Assembly (NCBI GenBank): GCA_002011745.1
Contig: MTOU01000020.1
Span: 1 to 64,000, forward strand
Source: Nitrospirae bacterium JdFR-85
GTDB lineage: Bacteria; Nitrospirota; Thermodesulfovibrionia; Thermodesulfovibrionales; JdFR-85
DNA: 64,000 bases
Direction: 5' to 3'
How positions within the stretch are numbered: the first letter of the stretch is position 1; each line of letters begins with the position of its first letter. The notes under the pieces were generated by a model. That model did not search any database. It saw nothing but the letters and a program-made list of their open reading frames with translations, and was not told the origin of the DNA. The translations under genes were made by a program, and so were the position numbers. Below, piece after piece: positions 46,304 through 56,700 of this stretch.

Positions 46304-46924
46304 ATGGTTGAAAATATTCATTGGCTCGGTCATGATACCTTTAAGATTGTTGGAAAGGATGTGGTGGTGTTTACAGATCCTTTTCAATTAAAGAGCCCTG
46401 ACAGAGCGGATATTATACTCATTACCCATGAACACTATGATCATTGCTCTCCCGAGGATGTACAGAAACTGCAGGGGCCTGATACAGTGATAGTTGCTAC
46501 TGCTGACTGTGCAGCAAAGCTGTCTGGTCAGGTTAAGACGGTTAAACCTGGAGACAGACTTACTGTCAAGGGTGTTGAGATTGAAGCAGTGCCAGCCTAC
46601 AATACCAATAAACAGTTTCATACAAAGGACAAAGGATGGGTGGGTTATATATTTACAGTAGACGGCAAAAGGATCTACATTGCTGGTGATACAGACTATA
46701 TACCAGAGATGAAGACCTTTAAGGATATTGATATAGCCCTTCTGCCAGTAAGTGGCACATATGTTATGACTGCTGATGAGGCGGTGCAGGCAGCTCTTGA
46801 TATAAACCCGAAGGTTGCCATCCCTATGCATTATGGTGCTATTGTGGGAGACCTCAGGGATGCAGAACACTTTGCAGAGGCGCTCAAGGGCAAGGTTGAG
46901 GTGGTTATTCTGAAGAAGGAATAA
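46304..46924 (+). CDS. UPF0173-type metal-dependent hydrolase (metallo-beta-lactamase fold)
   Basis: A beta-lactamase-fold hydrolase with the HxHxDH motif (ITHEHYDHCSP) and HYGAIVG near the C-terminus; no substrate known. The ATG at 46304 has AAAGGAGG eight bases before it and gives 206 residues (MVENIHWLGHDTFKI), the normal length. An upstream ATG at 46226 also has a good GGAGG and adds 26 residues that look like a signal peptide or membrane anchor (RFCFIIIWFIILGF). Two start sites are thus plausible. The stop shares a base with the nth start (TAATG). Confidence 0.85.
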   Translation: MVENIHWLGHDTFKIVGKDVVVFTDPFQLKSPDRADIILITHEHYDHCSPEDVQKLQGPDTVIVATADCAAKLSGQVKTVKPGDRLTVKGVEIEAVPAYNTNKQFHTKDKGWVGYIFTVDGKRIYIAGDTDYIPEMKTFKDIDIALLPVSGTYVMTADEAVQAALDINPKVAIPMHYGAIVGDLRDAEHFAEALKGKVEVVILKKE

Positions 46925-47571
46925 TGGGAGATCCAAAGAAGATTATAGAATTACTTCTGGAAAAGTATCCTAAGCCAAAGATTGAGCTGAATTTCAGTAA
47001 TCCCCTTCAGCTGCTTGTGGCAACCATTCTTTCGGCACAGTGTACAGACAGAAAGGTGAATGAAGTAACAAAGAGTCTCTTCAAAAAATACAGAAGAACG
47101 GAAGACTATGCAGAGGCAGACCCAGCAACGCTTGAGAAAGACCTAAAAGGGATAACCTTTGCCAATCGTAAGGCAGAGCAGATAGTAAAGGCATGTAGAA
47201 TTCTCGTGGAGAAACATAGGGGTCAGGTGCCTGACAGTATGGAGGCACTTACGGAGTTGCCCGGAGTTGGCAGAAAAACGGCCAACGTGGTGCTCGGAAG
47301 TGCTTTTGGTCGTCCTGCAATAGCAGTGGATACTCATGTACTTAGGGTGAGTAACCGTCTGGGACTTGTAGAATCGAAGGACCCTGAGAGGGTAGAGGAG
47401 GTCTTAATGAGAGAGATACCCAGAGAGAAATGGACTCCTGTAAATCTTGCAATGATTCTTCATGGCAGATACACCTGTAAGGCAAAGAATCCCCTCTGTG
47501 AGGAGTGTATACTCTATGAAGAGTGTGAGTGGGATGAGAAGGAGAGATATAGACAGAGGAGGAAGGGATAG
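46924..47571 (+). CDS. nth: Endonuclease III
   Basis: DNA glycosylase/AP lyase for oxidised pyrimidines, 215 residues. Motifs: [16 protein letters not shown] at the start, the helix-hairpin-helix [13 protein letters not shown] with the catalytic lysine, the aspartate in [16 protein letters not shown], and the iron-sulfur loop [17 protein letters not shown] (C-x6-C-x2-C-x5-C). The start is coupled to the UPF0173 stop, and argG follows two bases after its stop, so it sits inside an operon. Confidence 0.95.
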   Translation: MGDPKKIIELLLEKYPKPKIELNFSNPLQLLVATILSAQCTDRKVNEVTKSLFKKYRRTEDYAEADPATLEKDLKGITFANRKAEQIVKACRILVEKHRGQVPDSMEALTELPGVGRKTANVVLGSAFGRPAIAVDTHVLRVSNRLGLVESKDPERVEEVLMREIPREKWTPVNLAMILHGRYTCKAKNPLCEECILYEECEWDEKERYRQRRKG

Positions 47572-47573
47572 TT

Positions 47574-48758
47574 ATGAAAATCGTTCTTGCATACTCTGGT
47601 GGGCTTGATACATCTGTGGCAATAGCATGGCTTAAAGAGACATATAAAGCTGAGATAATAGCCTTCTGTGCAGACCTTGGTCAGGGTGAAGACCTTGAGG
47701 CTATAAAAGATAAGGCCCTACGTACAGGTGCATCAAAGGTCTATATGGACGATCTGAGAGAGGAGTTTGTCCGTGATTATATATTCCCTATGCTCAGGGC
47801 CAATGCAGTCTATGAGGGGTTCTATCTCATGGGCACCTCCATTGCCAGACCCCTTATTGCGAAACGTCAGATAGAAATAGCAGAAGCAGAAGGAGCGGAT
47901 GCTGTTGCCCATGGTGCTACTGGTAAGGGTAATGATCAGGTGAGGTTTGAACTTACATACTATGCCCTGAAGCCTGGTATAAAGGTTATAGCACCCTGGC
48001 GACAGTGGCCTTTTAAGTCAAGGGCTTCGCTTATTGATTATGCCAGATCAAAAGGGATTGAGGTGCCTGTTACAAAGGAGAAACCCTACAGTATGGACAG
48101 AAATATATTCCATATAAGTTATGAAGGAGGGATACTTGAAGATCCTTGGCAGGAACCCCCTGAAGATATGTTTACAATGATGGTTCCTCCTGAGAAGGCT
48201 CCAGACAGTCCAACCTATATTGAGATTGAGTATGAGGAAGGCAATCCTGTGGCACTAAACGGTGAGAGAATATCTCCTTATGAACTTCTATCAAGGCTGA
48301 ACAGGATTGCAGGTGACAATGGAGTAGGAAGAGTTGATATTGTTGAGAACCGTTATGTGGGAATAAAATCCAGAGGAGTCTATGAGACTCCTGGAGGCAC
48401 TGTGCTTCATATTGCTCATAGGGCAATTGAATCCATAACCCTTGACAGGGAGGTTCTACATTTAAGGGATTCTCTTATACCCAGGTATGCAGAGTGTATC
48501 TACTATGGGTATTGGTTTTCTCCAGAAAGGCAGGCACTTCAGAGTCTTATAGATGAGATACAGAAGAATGTTACAGGAACAGTGAGGTTGAAGCTCTACA
48601 AAGGGAATTGTCTTGTAGTAGGAAGAAAGTCTCCTGTTAGTCTGTACAGTATGGAGCTTGCCACTTTTGAAGAAGAAGAGGTTTATAATCAGAAGGATGC
48701 TGAAGGTTTTATCAAATTGAATGCGTTAAGGCTGATTGCGGGAAAGAAGAAACACTGA
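47574..48758 (+). CDS. argG: Argininosuccinate synthase
   Basis: Seventh step of arginine synthesis: citrulline plus aspartate to argininosuccinate. The ATP pyrophosphatase motif is [15 protein letters not shown], with [15 protein letters not shown] and [15 protein letters not shown] further on. 394 residues is standard. It overlaps nothing but lies directly after nth and 16 bases before dprA. argH is not nearby. Confidence 0.95.
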   Translation: MKIVLAYSGGLDTSVAIAWLKETYKAEIIAFCADLGQGEDLEAIKDKALRTGASKVYMDDLREEFVRDYIFPMLRANAVYEGFYLMGTSIARPLIAKRQIEIAEAEGADAVAHGATGKGNDQVRFELTYYALKPGIKVIAPWRQWPFKSRASLIDYARSKGIEVPVTKEKPYSMDRNIFHISYEGGILEDPWQEPPEDMFTMMVPPEKAPDSPTYIEIEYEEGNPVALNGERISPYELLSRLNRIAGDNGVGRVDIVENRYVGIKSRGVYETPGGTVLHIAHRAIESITLDREVLHLRDSLIPRYAECIYYGYWFSPERQALQSLIDEIQKNVTGTVRLKLYKGNCLVVGRKSPVSLYSMELATFEEEEVYNQKDAEGFIKLNALRLIAGKKKH

Positions 48759-48774
48759 CCCTTGAAAAATCTCA

Positions 48775-49860
48775 ATGAGTGAGACCCGATACCTTGTGGC
48801 CCTCTCTCTGATAAGGGAGATCGGGCCAAAAACCCAGAAGAGACTGCTGAAGAGATTTAAGGCTGCAGAGGCTGTATTCAGTAGCAGCAGGGATGATCTG
48901 TTGTCTGTTGAAGGTGTTGGGCCCACAAGGGCAGAGGCGATTCAGAGTTTTAAGGATTGGAAGAGAGTAGATAAGATTCTGGAAGATGCCGAGAAGGGAG
49001 AGATTGAAATTATTAGCATCAATGATGAAGAATATCCTGTACCATTAAGAGATATGGAGGATGCACCGATAATAATTTACAAAAGAGGAAGCCTCAGGGA
49101 GGATGACCGATTTGCCATTGCAGTGGTGGGATCAAGAAGACCTACAGAGTATGGACTTAGGGTTACAGATATTATAGCAGGTGAGCTTGCTGAGGCGGGG
49201 TTTACAATTGTTAGTGGCCTTGCAAGAGGTATTGATACTCAGGCACACAAAGCCGCGCTGCTGCGAAAAGGACGGACAATAGCAGTGCTCGGCTCTGGTA
49301 TTGATATCCCCTATCCACCAGAGAACCTCGGTCTGATGAGAAGGATTGAACAGTCAGGAGCTGTTATTACAGAGTTTCCACCTGGCACAAAGCCAGAGAA
49401 GGGAAATTTTCCTATAAGAAATCGGATCATCAGTGCACTGGCAATGGGTGTACTTGTAGTAGAGGCTCCTTCTGACAGTGGTGCCCTTATTACAGCCCGG
49501 TTTGCTATGGAGCAGGGAAAAGAGGTCTTTGCTGTACCTGGTATGATAACTACCGGTAGCTTTCAAGGAGTCCATAGTCTTCTGAAACAGGGAGCCATAC
49601 TTGTAGAGAGTGGTTCTGATATTATCAGGGAGCTTGCCCCTCAGTTGAAGGGTTTTATAAAAGAGAGCCGAAAAAGGAAGATAGAGTTGACAGAAGAGGA
49701 GAAGATATTGGTGAAATACCTCTCTAAGGAGCCTATACATGTGGATATATTGACAAGACAGAGCAGATTGCCTCTTAATAAAGTATTGAGTATAATCACA
49801 ACCTTAGAGCTAAAAGGGGTTGTAAGACAGGCAGAAGGAAAGAGATTTTATCTTGTATAG
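48775..49860 (+). CDS. dprA: DNA processing protein DprA
   Basis: Loads RecA on single-stranded DNA in natural transformation, 361 residues. The Rossmann core is clear: VGSRRPTEYGLRV, VSGLARGIDTQAHKAAL, VLGSGIDIPYPPEN, ITEFPPGTKPEKGNFP and ALITARFAMEQG. The N-terminus carries a helix-hairpin-helix/SAM-like domain (LLSVEGVGPTRAEAI), and a winged-helix tail (about 290-360) follows. Presence of DprA suggests competence or at least the capacity for DNA uptake. Followed by a small gene and topA, the order smg-like/topA after dprA seen in many bacteria. Confidence 0.95.
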   Translation: MSETRYLVALSLIREIGPKTQKRLLKRFKAAEAVFSSSRDDLLSVEGVGPTRAEAIQSFKDWKRVDKILEDAEKGEIEIISINDEEYPVPLRDMEDAPIIIYKRGSLREDDRFAIAVVGSRRPTEYGLRVTDIIAGELAEAGFTIVSGLARGIDTQAHKAALLRKGRTIAVLGSGIDIPYPPENLGLMRRIEQSGAVITEFPPGTKPEKGNFPIRNRIISALAMGVLVVEAPSDSGALITARFAMEQGKEVFAVPGMITTGSFQGVHSLLKQGAILVESGSDIIRELAPQLKGFIKESRKRKIELTEEEKILVKYLSKEPIHVDILTRQSRLPLNKVLSIITTLELKGVVRQAEGKRFYLV

Positions 49861-49869
49861 GAGGTCGAG

Positions 49870-50154
49870 TTGATAAAGAAGTTTCTTGATTTTATCAAAA
49901 CGCTCACTGATGAAGTATTAAGAGAGGGTAAAGAAGTGGATGAACTGATTGCCCAGATTGATACCTCTGAGATTAATCTATTCAGAGTGAACGAAGAACT
50001 GGAAGAGCTTCTCAGAAAGGGATTGATAGATGAGGAGGAGGCAGATACTGTAAAGTCAATATTGGTTTATATATTTATGAAGAATACAGATATAGATCCG
50101 GAAGACATTTATGCTCTTGTCTTTGGAGAAGGTAAGAGATTGAGTTGGCATTGA
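49870..50154 (+). CDS. Small protein between dprA and topA (DUF494/Smg-like?)
   Basis: A 94-residue acidic helical protein with no motif I recognise. Start codon TTG, six bases after GGAGG. The position between dprA and topA is that of smg (DUF494) in gammaproteobacteria, and the tail region with VFGEGKRLSWH recalls the end of Smg, but the protein is much shorter than the ~157 residues of Smg. It might be a shortened relative or a different family in the same slot. Ten bases separate it from topA. Confidence 0.6.
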   Translation: MIKKFLDFIKTLTDEVLREGKEVDELIAQIDTSEINLFRVNEELEELLRKGLIDEEEADTVKSILVYIFMKNTDIDPEDIYALVFGEGKRLSWH

Positions 50155-50163
50155 GGAGGAAGG

Positions 50164-52473
50164 ATGAAGACCCTTATTATTGTAGAATCTCCTGCAAAGG
50201 CGAAGACAATAAATAAGATCCTGGGGAAGAGTTTTGCTGTTAGGGCCTCTATAGGTCATGTAAGAGACTTACCAGAGAAGGAGCTTGGTGTTGATATAGA
50301 TAATAACTTCAAGCCCAAATATATTATCATTCCTGGCAAGGAGAAGATTATAAAAGAACTGAAAGAAGCAGCAACAAAGGCAGATGTTATATACCTTGCT
50401 CCTGACCCTGATCGTGAGGGTGAGGCGATTGCATGGCATATATCAGAGCTTTTGAAGAATGGAAAGAAGGACTCGGTTAGTGGAGACAGAATATTCAGGA
50501 TAACATTTAATGAGATCACAGAGAAGGCTGTTAAGGAGGCTATAAAGAAGCCCGGGAAAATTGATATGAACAAGGTAGATGCCCAGCAGGCAAGGAGGAT
50601 CCTTGATAGACTGGTTGGTTACAAATTGAGCCCCCTTTTGTGGAAGAAGATCAAAAAGGGTCTTAGTGCAGGTAGGGTGCAGTCTGTTGCAGTAAGACTG
50701 GTTGTTGAGAGAGAAAGAGAGATTGAGGCATTTGTGCCAAAAGAGTACTGGAGCATTACAGGTGTCTTTGAAGGTTCTACTCCTCCTTCATTCAAGGCGA
50801 GGTTGTTTAAGTATAAAGGTAAATATGTTATAAACAGAGAGAAAGAGGAATTCCTGATACAGAATGAGGCTGAAGCCGAGAAGTTGATAAAAGAGTTGGA
50901 AGGTTACAGGTATACCCTCTCAAAGGTTGATAAAAGGCTGAGAAAGAGAAATCCCCCACAACCATTTATTACCAGTACATTACAACAAGAGGCATCAAAG
51001 ACTCTGAGGTTTTCTCCCAAAAAGACGATGATGATTGCCCAACAACTTTATGAAGGTGTAGAGATAGGAGACGAAGGTTCTGTTGGACTTATTACATATA
51101 TGAGGACAGACTCCACAAGGGTTGCTGAAGAGGCACAGGAGGCTGCAAGGGAACTTATCAAAAACCTCTACGGAGAGAAATATGTTCCCAAAGATGCTGT
51201 CAAGAAGACAAAAAAGGCCACAAAGGCAAAGGTACAGGATGCCCATGAGGCGATAAGGCCAACCTATCTGACACGTCCTCCTGAGAGTGTAAAGAAGTTT
51301 CTGAGCAGGGATCAGTATCTCCTTTACAGACTTATCTGGATAAGATTTCTGGCATCCCAGATGGCTCCTGCAGAGATTGAACAGACCACCTTTGTAATCT
51401 CTGATACTGATAGTAAGGTGGAGTTCAGAGTGACAGGCGATGTATTAAGATTTGATGGTTTTCTTAAACTCTACAGTTATTCAGAAGAGGGCGATAGAGA
51501 GGCTCAAGAAGAAGGTCAACTACCACCCCTTAGGGAAGGTGAGCTGTTGAATCTCTCTGAGCTTATCCCAAAACAACACTTTACTCAGCCACCACCGAGA
51601 TATACTGAGGCTACTCTGATAAAGGCACTTGAAGAGAAAGGGGTGGGCAGACCAAGTACCTATGCCACGATACTGTCTACAATCCAGGAGAGGAGATACG
51701 TGAAGAAAAGAGAGGGTAAGTTGGTTCCTACGGAGCTTGGTAGGCTGGTAAATGACTATCTCGTTGAGAGATTTCCAGAGCTGATAGATGTAGGCTTTAC
51801 TGCCAAGATGGAGGATGAGCTTGACAAGGTAGAAGAAGGCAATCTCAACTGGCTCAAGGTAGTGAAGAGTTTTTATAGACCTTTCAGTAAAGATCTTCAG
51901 AAGGCCTTTGAGACCTCGGATAAGGCAATAGAGGATCAACCTACAGAGCTTACCTGTGAGCTCTGTGGTCGTCAGATGGTAAAGAGATGGGGTAGACACG
52001 GATGGTTTTATGCATGTACAGGTTTTCCTGAATGTAAGAATACAAAACCTATAAATAACACAGAAGACAAAGAGCATGAGGAAGTCGCTGATCAGAGATG
52101 TCCAGAGTGTGGTTCTGAGATGATTATAAAACAGAGTAGATTTGGAAGATTCATTGCATGTTCAAGATATCCTGAATGTAGAACTACATTGCCCCTTTCC
52201 ACGGGAGTAAAATGTCCTTTAGATGGAGGAGATATTATTGAAAGAAGAAGCAAGAAGGGAAAATTGTTTTGGAGTTGTAGTAACTGGCCTAAATGTAAAT
52301 TTACCTTATGGTCAAGACCAATAAATGAGGCCTGTCCAAAATGTGGCTCACCCTATTTATTGGAGAAGACTCAGAATTCTAAGAGACAGATTGTGTGTCC
52401 TGAGAAGGGGTGTGATTATAAGAGAATAGAAAGAGAGGAGAAGACTGAAGAGGCTGTGGTATCAAAGGAGTAA
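50164..52473 (+). CDS. topA: DNA topoisomerase I
   Basis: Type IA topoisomerase that relaxes negative supercoils, 769 residues. The Toprim domain is IVESPAKAKTINKIL...PDPDREGEAIAWH, the active-site tyrosine is in LITYMRTDSTRV, and PSTYATILSTIQERRYVKK is also typical. The C-terminus (about 600-769) has zinc-ribbon repeats: CELCGRQMVKRWG, CPECGSEMIIKQS, CPLDGGDIIERRS (with one Cys pair degenerate) and CPKCGSPYLLEKT. GGAGGAAGG precedes the ATG. Last gene of the dprA-topA run. Confidence 0.95.
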   Translation: MKTLIIVESPAKAKTINKILGKSFAVRASIGHVRDLPEKELGVDIDNNFKPKYIIIPGKEKIIKELKEAATKADVIYLAPDPDREGEAIAWHISELLKNGKKDSVSGDRIFRITFNEITEKAVKEAIKKPGKIDMNKVDAQQARRILDRLVGYKLSPLLWKKIKKGLSAGRVQSVAVRLVVEREREIEAFVPKEYWSITGVFEGSTPPSFKARLFKYKGKYVINREKEEFLIQNEAEAEKLIKELEGYRYTLSKVDKRLRKRNPPQPFITSTLQQEASKTLRFSPKKTMMIAQQLYEGVEIGDEGSVGLITYMRTDSTRVAEEAQEAARELIKNLYGEKYVPKDAVKKTKKATKAKVQDAHEAIRPTYLTRPPESVKKFLSRDQYLLYRLIWIRFLASQMAPAEIEQTTFVISDTDSKVEFRVTGDVLRFDGFLKLYSYSEEGDREAQEEGQLPPLREGELLNLSELIPKQHFTQPPPRYTEATLIKALEEKGVGRPSTYATILSTIQERRYVKKREGKLVPTELGRLVNDYLVERFPELIDVGFTAKMEDELDKVEEGNLNWLKVVKSFYRPFSKDLQKAFETSDKAIEDQPTELTCELCGRQMVKRWGRHGWFYACTGFPECKNTKPINNTEDKEHEEVADQRCPECGSEMIIKQSRFGRFIACSRYPECRTTLPLSTGVKCPLDGGDIIERRSKKGKLFWSCSNWPKCKFTLWSRPINEACPKCGSPYLLEKTQNSKRQIVCPEKGCDYKRIEREEKTEEAVVSKE

Positions 52474-52512
52474 TTACTGAGATTTATTTTTGCCACCCCT
52501 GAAAACAAGCGT

Positions 52513-53604
52513 ATGTTATTAATAAAAGAAGGTAAGATAATACTCTATAAGCTTTTTGATGTAGCAGCAGAGATAGATCTGGCACTGATAGAGAAGAAGG
52601 CAAAAAGAGGTGTGAAAAGATTAAGGCTTTCCCGGCATCCCTATATGAAGGCCTTAGAATTCAAGAATCCCCCTTTAAGCTTTGAACTGAAAGGATTTGA
52701 CAAGAAGATCCTTGATGAGGATTTTCACTTTAATGTAATTGCAAAGGCCTTTGACTTTGGAGTTGTTTCTATTGCTTATGAAATAAAGCTTTCAGACTTT
52801 TCATTTAAAAAATTGGAAAGGATTGCTATTGCCCTTGACAAAGATACCTCTTTTGATTCAATTGCGGTAGAGTATATAAAGCAACTACTCTCTACATTCC
52901 AGGAGGCTATAGAAGAGCCCTACATTAAAGAAGAGTTTATAGAAGAGTATACTGTTTTTTTTATAAAATCCCTCAACAAAAATATAAATGCAGATGAATT
53001 TCTTAAAGAGTATGATCCTTCAAAGCTTCTCCTTTATGAGACACGCCAGATAAGCACCTACACCAGGGAAGAGACGTTGAAAAACAGATTCAGTTACTAT
53101 CCTGAAGATCTGGTGATTCTGCATCTGGACAATGCCTTTATACTTGAGCCATCAGGTAGTAATGATATAGCTGACATACTGGAGTTTGCCAATGCACAGT
53201 TACTGGAACTAAGGTACTATGACAGTCTGCTTGACAGGGAACTGCAGTGGATTTACGGAGAGTTAACCAGAAGAGGAGGTGTTTCGGTATTCAGGTTGAG
53301 GGAGTATGAGAGGCTTGCAAGAAAGATTACTGAGACGGTTACAGATCTGACTGAGGTGACAGAGAGAGTGAATAATGCACTGAAGGTCACAGAGGATGTA
53401 TACTATGCAAGGATTTACAGGACAGCCATGATGTTGCTGAGGAGTAAGGACTGGGAGGAGAGTATAAATGATAAACTCCGTATTGTTACAAACACCTACA
53501 AGATGATTTATGATGAGATTTCTACAAAGAGGGAACAGTTGATAGAGCTTGGTATCTTTTTACTAATAGTTATTGAGATATTTCTTGCAATTCTGTTTGG
53601 TTGA
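52513..53604 (+). CDS. RMD1/DUF155-like membrane protein
   Basis: A 363-residue protein with a C-terminal transmembrane helix (about 343-362, LGIFLLIVIEIFLAILFG). The centre has the pattern VILHLDNAFILEPS... LEFANAQLLELRYYDSLLDRELQWIY, which resembles the RMD1/YagE (DUF155) family. That family occurs in many bacteria and in mitochondria, with no settled activity. The long helical part before the membrane anchor (about 230-335) suggests a coiled-coil dimer. It is 40 bases downstream of topA, and the ATG has no strong Shine-Dalgarno. Family assignment is moderate. Confidence 0.55.
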   Translation: MLLIKEGKIILYKLFDVAAEIDLALIEKKAKRGVKRLRLSRHPYMKALEFKNPPLSFELKGFDKKILDEDFHFNVIAKAFDFGVVSIAYEIKLSDFSFKKLERIAIALDKDTSFDSIAVEYIKQLLSTFQEAIEEPYIKEEFIEEYTVFFIKSLNKNINADEFLKEYDPSKLLLYETRQISTYTREETLKNRFSYYPEDLVILHLDNAFILEPSGSNDIADILEFANAQLLELRYYDSLLDRELQWIYGELTRRGGVSVFRLREYERLARKITETVTDLTEVTERVNNALKVTEDVYYARIYRTAMMLLRSKDWEESINDKLRIVTNTYKMIYDEISTKREQLIELGIFLLIVIEIFLAILFG

Positions 53605-53783
53605 TTTTATTACAATGTCTCTTGCCAAAAGCCTCGAAGTCAATAATTTCTTCTCTTTGTCGGAAGTTCGCCTTTGAGATAGATTGGTTGAGAGACTCCA
53701 CTTCTTCTGAGTTTAGAATCCCTTTATTAATTTCACTTGATAGGTTATAATTTAGAAAACAAAATTTAATAGGATTACATAAT

Positions 53784-56700
53784 ATGGTAAGGCTCAGATT
53801 AGTATTCAAGTTACTGATAATATATGTAGTCTTTACCTTTGCACTTCTGGTCCCTATCTTCCTCAATATTTACAAGCTCTTAAAACAAGAAGGAATACTC
53901 AATGAAGAGGTTCTCGAAAAATTTTATTCTGATATTGCAGGTATTGTATTTTATGCATTTTTCATAGCCTTTATTATCTCTCTTGTTTTTGCAAGAAAGA
54001 TTCTGCTTCCTGTGAAGATGTTAAAAGATGCAGCTGTGAAGGTTAAAGAAGGAGACCTTAATGTCCAGGTAGAAAGAATCTCTGATGACGAGATAGGAGA
54101 GGTTACAGAAGTTTTTAATCAAATGGTTAGAAACCTTCGAGAAAAGACTGAAGAGTTAAGTAAAAAAGACCTATATGTAAATACCATGATGGATGCGCTC
54201 TGGGTTATTGATGAGAATAACAGAATTATGGACATTAATCCTGCCTTTACAAAAATATTTGGATACTCCAAGGAAGAGGTAATAGGTATATCAATATATG
54301 AGTTTTTTGATGAACAGGGGCAGAGGGCTGTAGCCAGAGAGTTAGAGACAAAGTGGGCCAGAGGCGAACACTCCACATACAAGGTACAGATGTTTACAAA
54401 AGATGGCAGAAGAGTACCTGTGATGATAACAGGTGCTCCTATAATGAAAGATGATGTGGTTATAGGGAAGATAGGAGTTATAAAAGATATAAGTGAAGTA
54501 GAGAGACTCATGAAGGAGATTGAGTCTTCAAAGGAGCACTTAGAGACGATTATAAATAGTATAGAGGAGTCATTTATAGTAATAGACAGAGATTACAGAA
54601 TTCTTAGAACAAATATTGAAGCTCGGAGAAGATATGGTGAGGATATAGTGGGGAGGAAGTGTTTTGAAGTACTGCATTTTGAGTCAAGGCCCTGTTGGAT
54701 GGAAGGAGAGTACTGTCCTGTACATGCTATATTCTCAGACAGAATGGCCTTCAGAGGTATACATCAACATTATGATACAGAAGGACATCTGCATTTTGAA
54801 GAATTTGTCTGCTCACCTGTTAGAGACGAACTTGGTAATGTGGTTGAGGTTATTCAGTTGTTGAGAGATGTAACAGAGAGAATAAAGAAAGAGGAGGAAC
54901 TAAAGAAGAGAAATGCAGAACTTGAACTTCTAAATAGACTTTCTTCCATACTTGCGAGTTCTCTGAAGGCAGACGATGTGTTTTCAAAGGTTCTTGACCA
55001 TCTTATAGAGACTTTTGATATGGATGGAGGAGGATTTTTCTTGCTTGATGAGAAGACAAAGATATTAACCTGTGAGTATCACCGAGGGATATCAGAAGAG
55101 TTTGTGAGAGAGGCTGGGAGAGTAAGACTTGGTGAGGATATACCTGGTAGAGTTGCCCTGACAGGTCAGCCTGTTGTGTCTTATGATGTAAGTACAGATG
55201 AAAGAGTCATCCATAGCCTGCTCAAATATTCTGGTATAAAGGGTTACTGTTGTATGCCTGTAAAGGGGAAGGAGAGGATTCTGGGGGTCTTCTGTCTATT
55301 CAAATTCAGAGAGCGTCATTTCACCTCGGATGAGGAGAGAATTCTTGCTTCAATAGGTGAGATAACAGGACTCGCCCTTGACAATATTAAGCTCTATGAT
55401 CAGATGAGATCACTATTTGAAGTACAACGACAGCGGAGGATAACTCAGCAGTCTGTGCTTTTAAAGCTGTCCTCTTCTCTTTCTGCTGCAGTTGATATAA
55501 ATGAGGTGATTGAGTCTACAGTCTCAATAATGAGCGAGTATCTCATGGGAGACGCAATTGTTTTCTGGGAATTAAAAACCCCTGAAGTTCTTCAGGTGAG
55601 ATACTCTAAGGGTATCTCTATGGGTGAGATTCAACAGAATATGGATATTCTCTCACCCGAAACCAATGCAATTAAAAATAAGAAGGTATATTTTATTTAT
55701 GATATAAATGAGGAGGGTCTTCTGTATTACATAAACAATGAAGTAAAGCAGAAGGGCTTTAAGTCTCTTCTCTGTTGTCCTGTAATGATTGGTGACAGAG
55801 CATTAGGAGTTCTTACTATTCTTAACAGAATGAGTAAGAGCTATCAAGAAGAGGAAATACATTTCATAAGAACCATTGTCAGCCTCTTTGCGGTGGCCTA
55901 TGAGAGGAGTCTCTTTTATGAAAAGAGCATTATAGAGAAGAGTCTTGCTGAGTCCATCCTCAATTCTATTTCGGATGGTGTCTGTACAATCGATACCAAG
56001 GGCAAGATACTCAGTGCTAACAGGGCAGTTGCTCATATTTTAGAGAAACCTCTTACCACTATTGTTGGAAAAAATTATAAAGAGGTGTTGGGGGAATTTG
56101 TTGATAACTGTCCTGTAGAGGAGGCTCTTAAGGGAAACAATGCCTCTGGTGAAATGGTTTTTGATAAAGACGGAAAAAGGAGGATTATCCAAGTAAATGC
56201 CATTCCTCTTGTTGACTCAAATGAAAGGGTTTATGCAACAGTACAGGTTTTAAGGGATGTGACACGTGAGAAGGAGCTGGACAGGGTTAAGACCGAGATT
56301 ATACGATTGGTATCTCACGAGTTTAGAACTCCTCTTTCTGCTATTGTAGGATTGACAGAGATGCTAATTGATGGAGAGGTGTCTGACAGCAGGGCCATCA
56401 ACTATTTAAGAATAATTTATGAAGAAGGCCTGAGGTTGTCAGAAATGGTTTCCCAGTTACTTGATATATCTAAGCTGGAAAGTGGTGTGATTGTACCAAC
56501 TCTAACACCTATAGACTTTAGAGAAATAGTAGAGATAATCAAAAAGAGATTTGCCGAAAGATTTGAGAAGAAGAAAGCAAGGTTTGAGTATCTACTTCCA
56601 GATGAGGCCGAATTTCTTAAAGCTGATAAGGAAATGATACTACAACTGCTATCGAATTTAATAGATAATTCATTGAAGTACTCAGATGAGGGCTGCCATA

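Noticed and set aside
46388-46936. 182-aa minus-strand ORF opposite the UPF0173 hydrolase
   Set aside because: Complementary to a gene with clear catalytic motifs; residue composition is that of an antisense frame.
51520-52077. 185-aa minus-strand ORF opposite topA
   Set aside because: Antisense to conserved topoisomerase sequence; no motifs.
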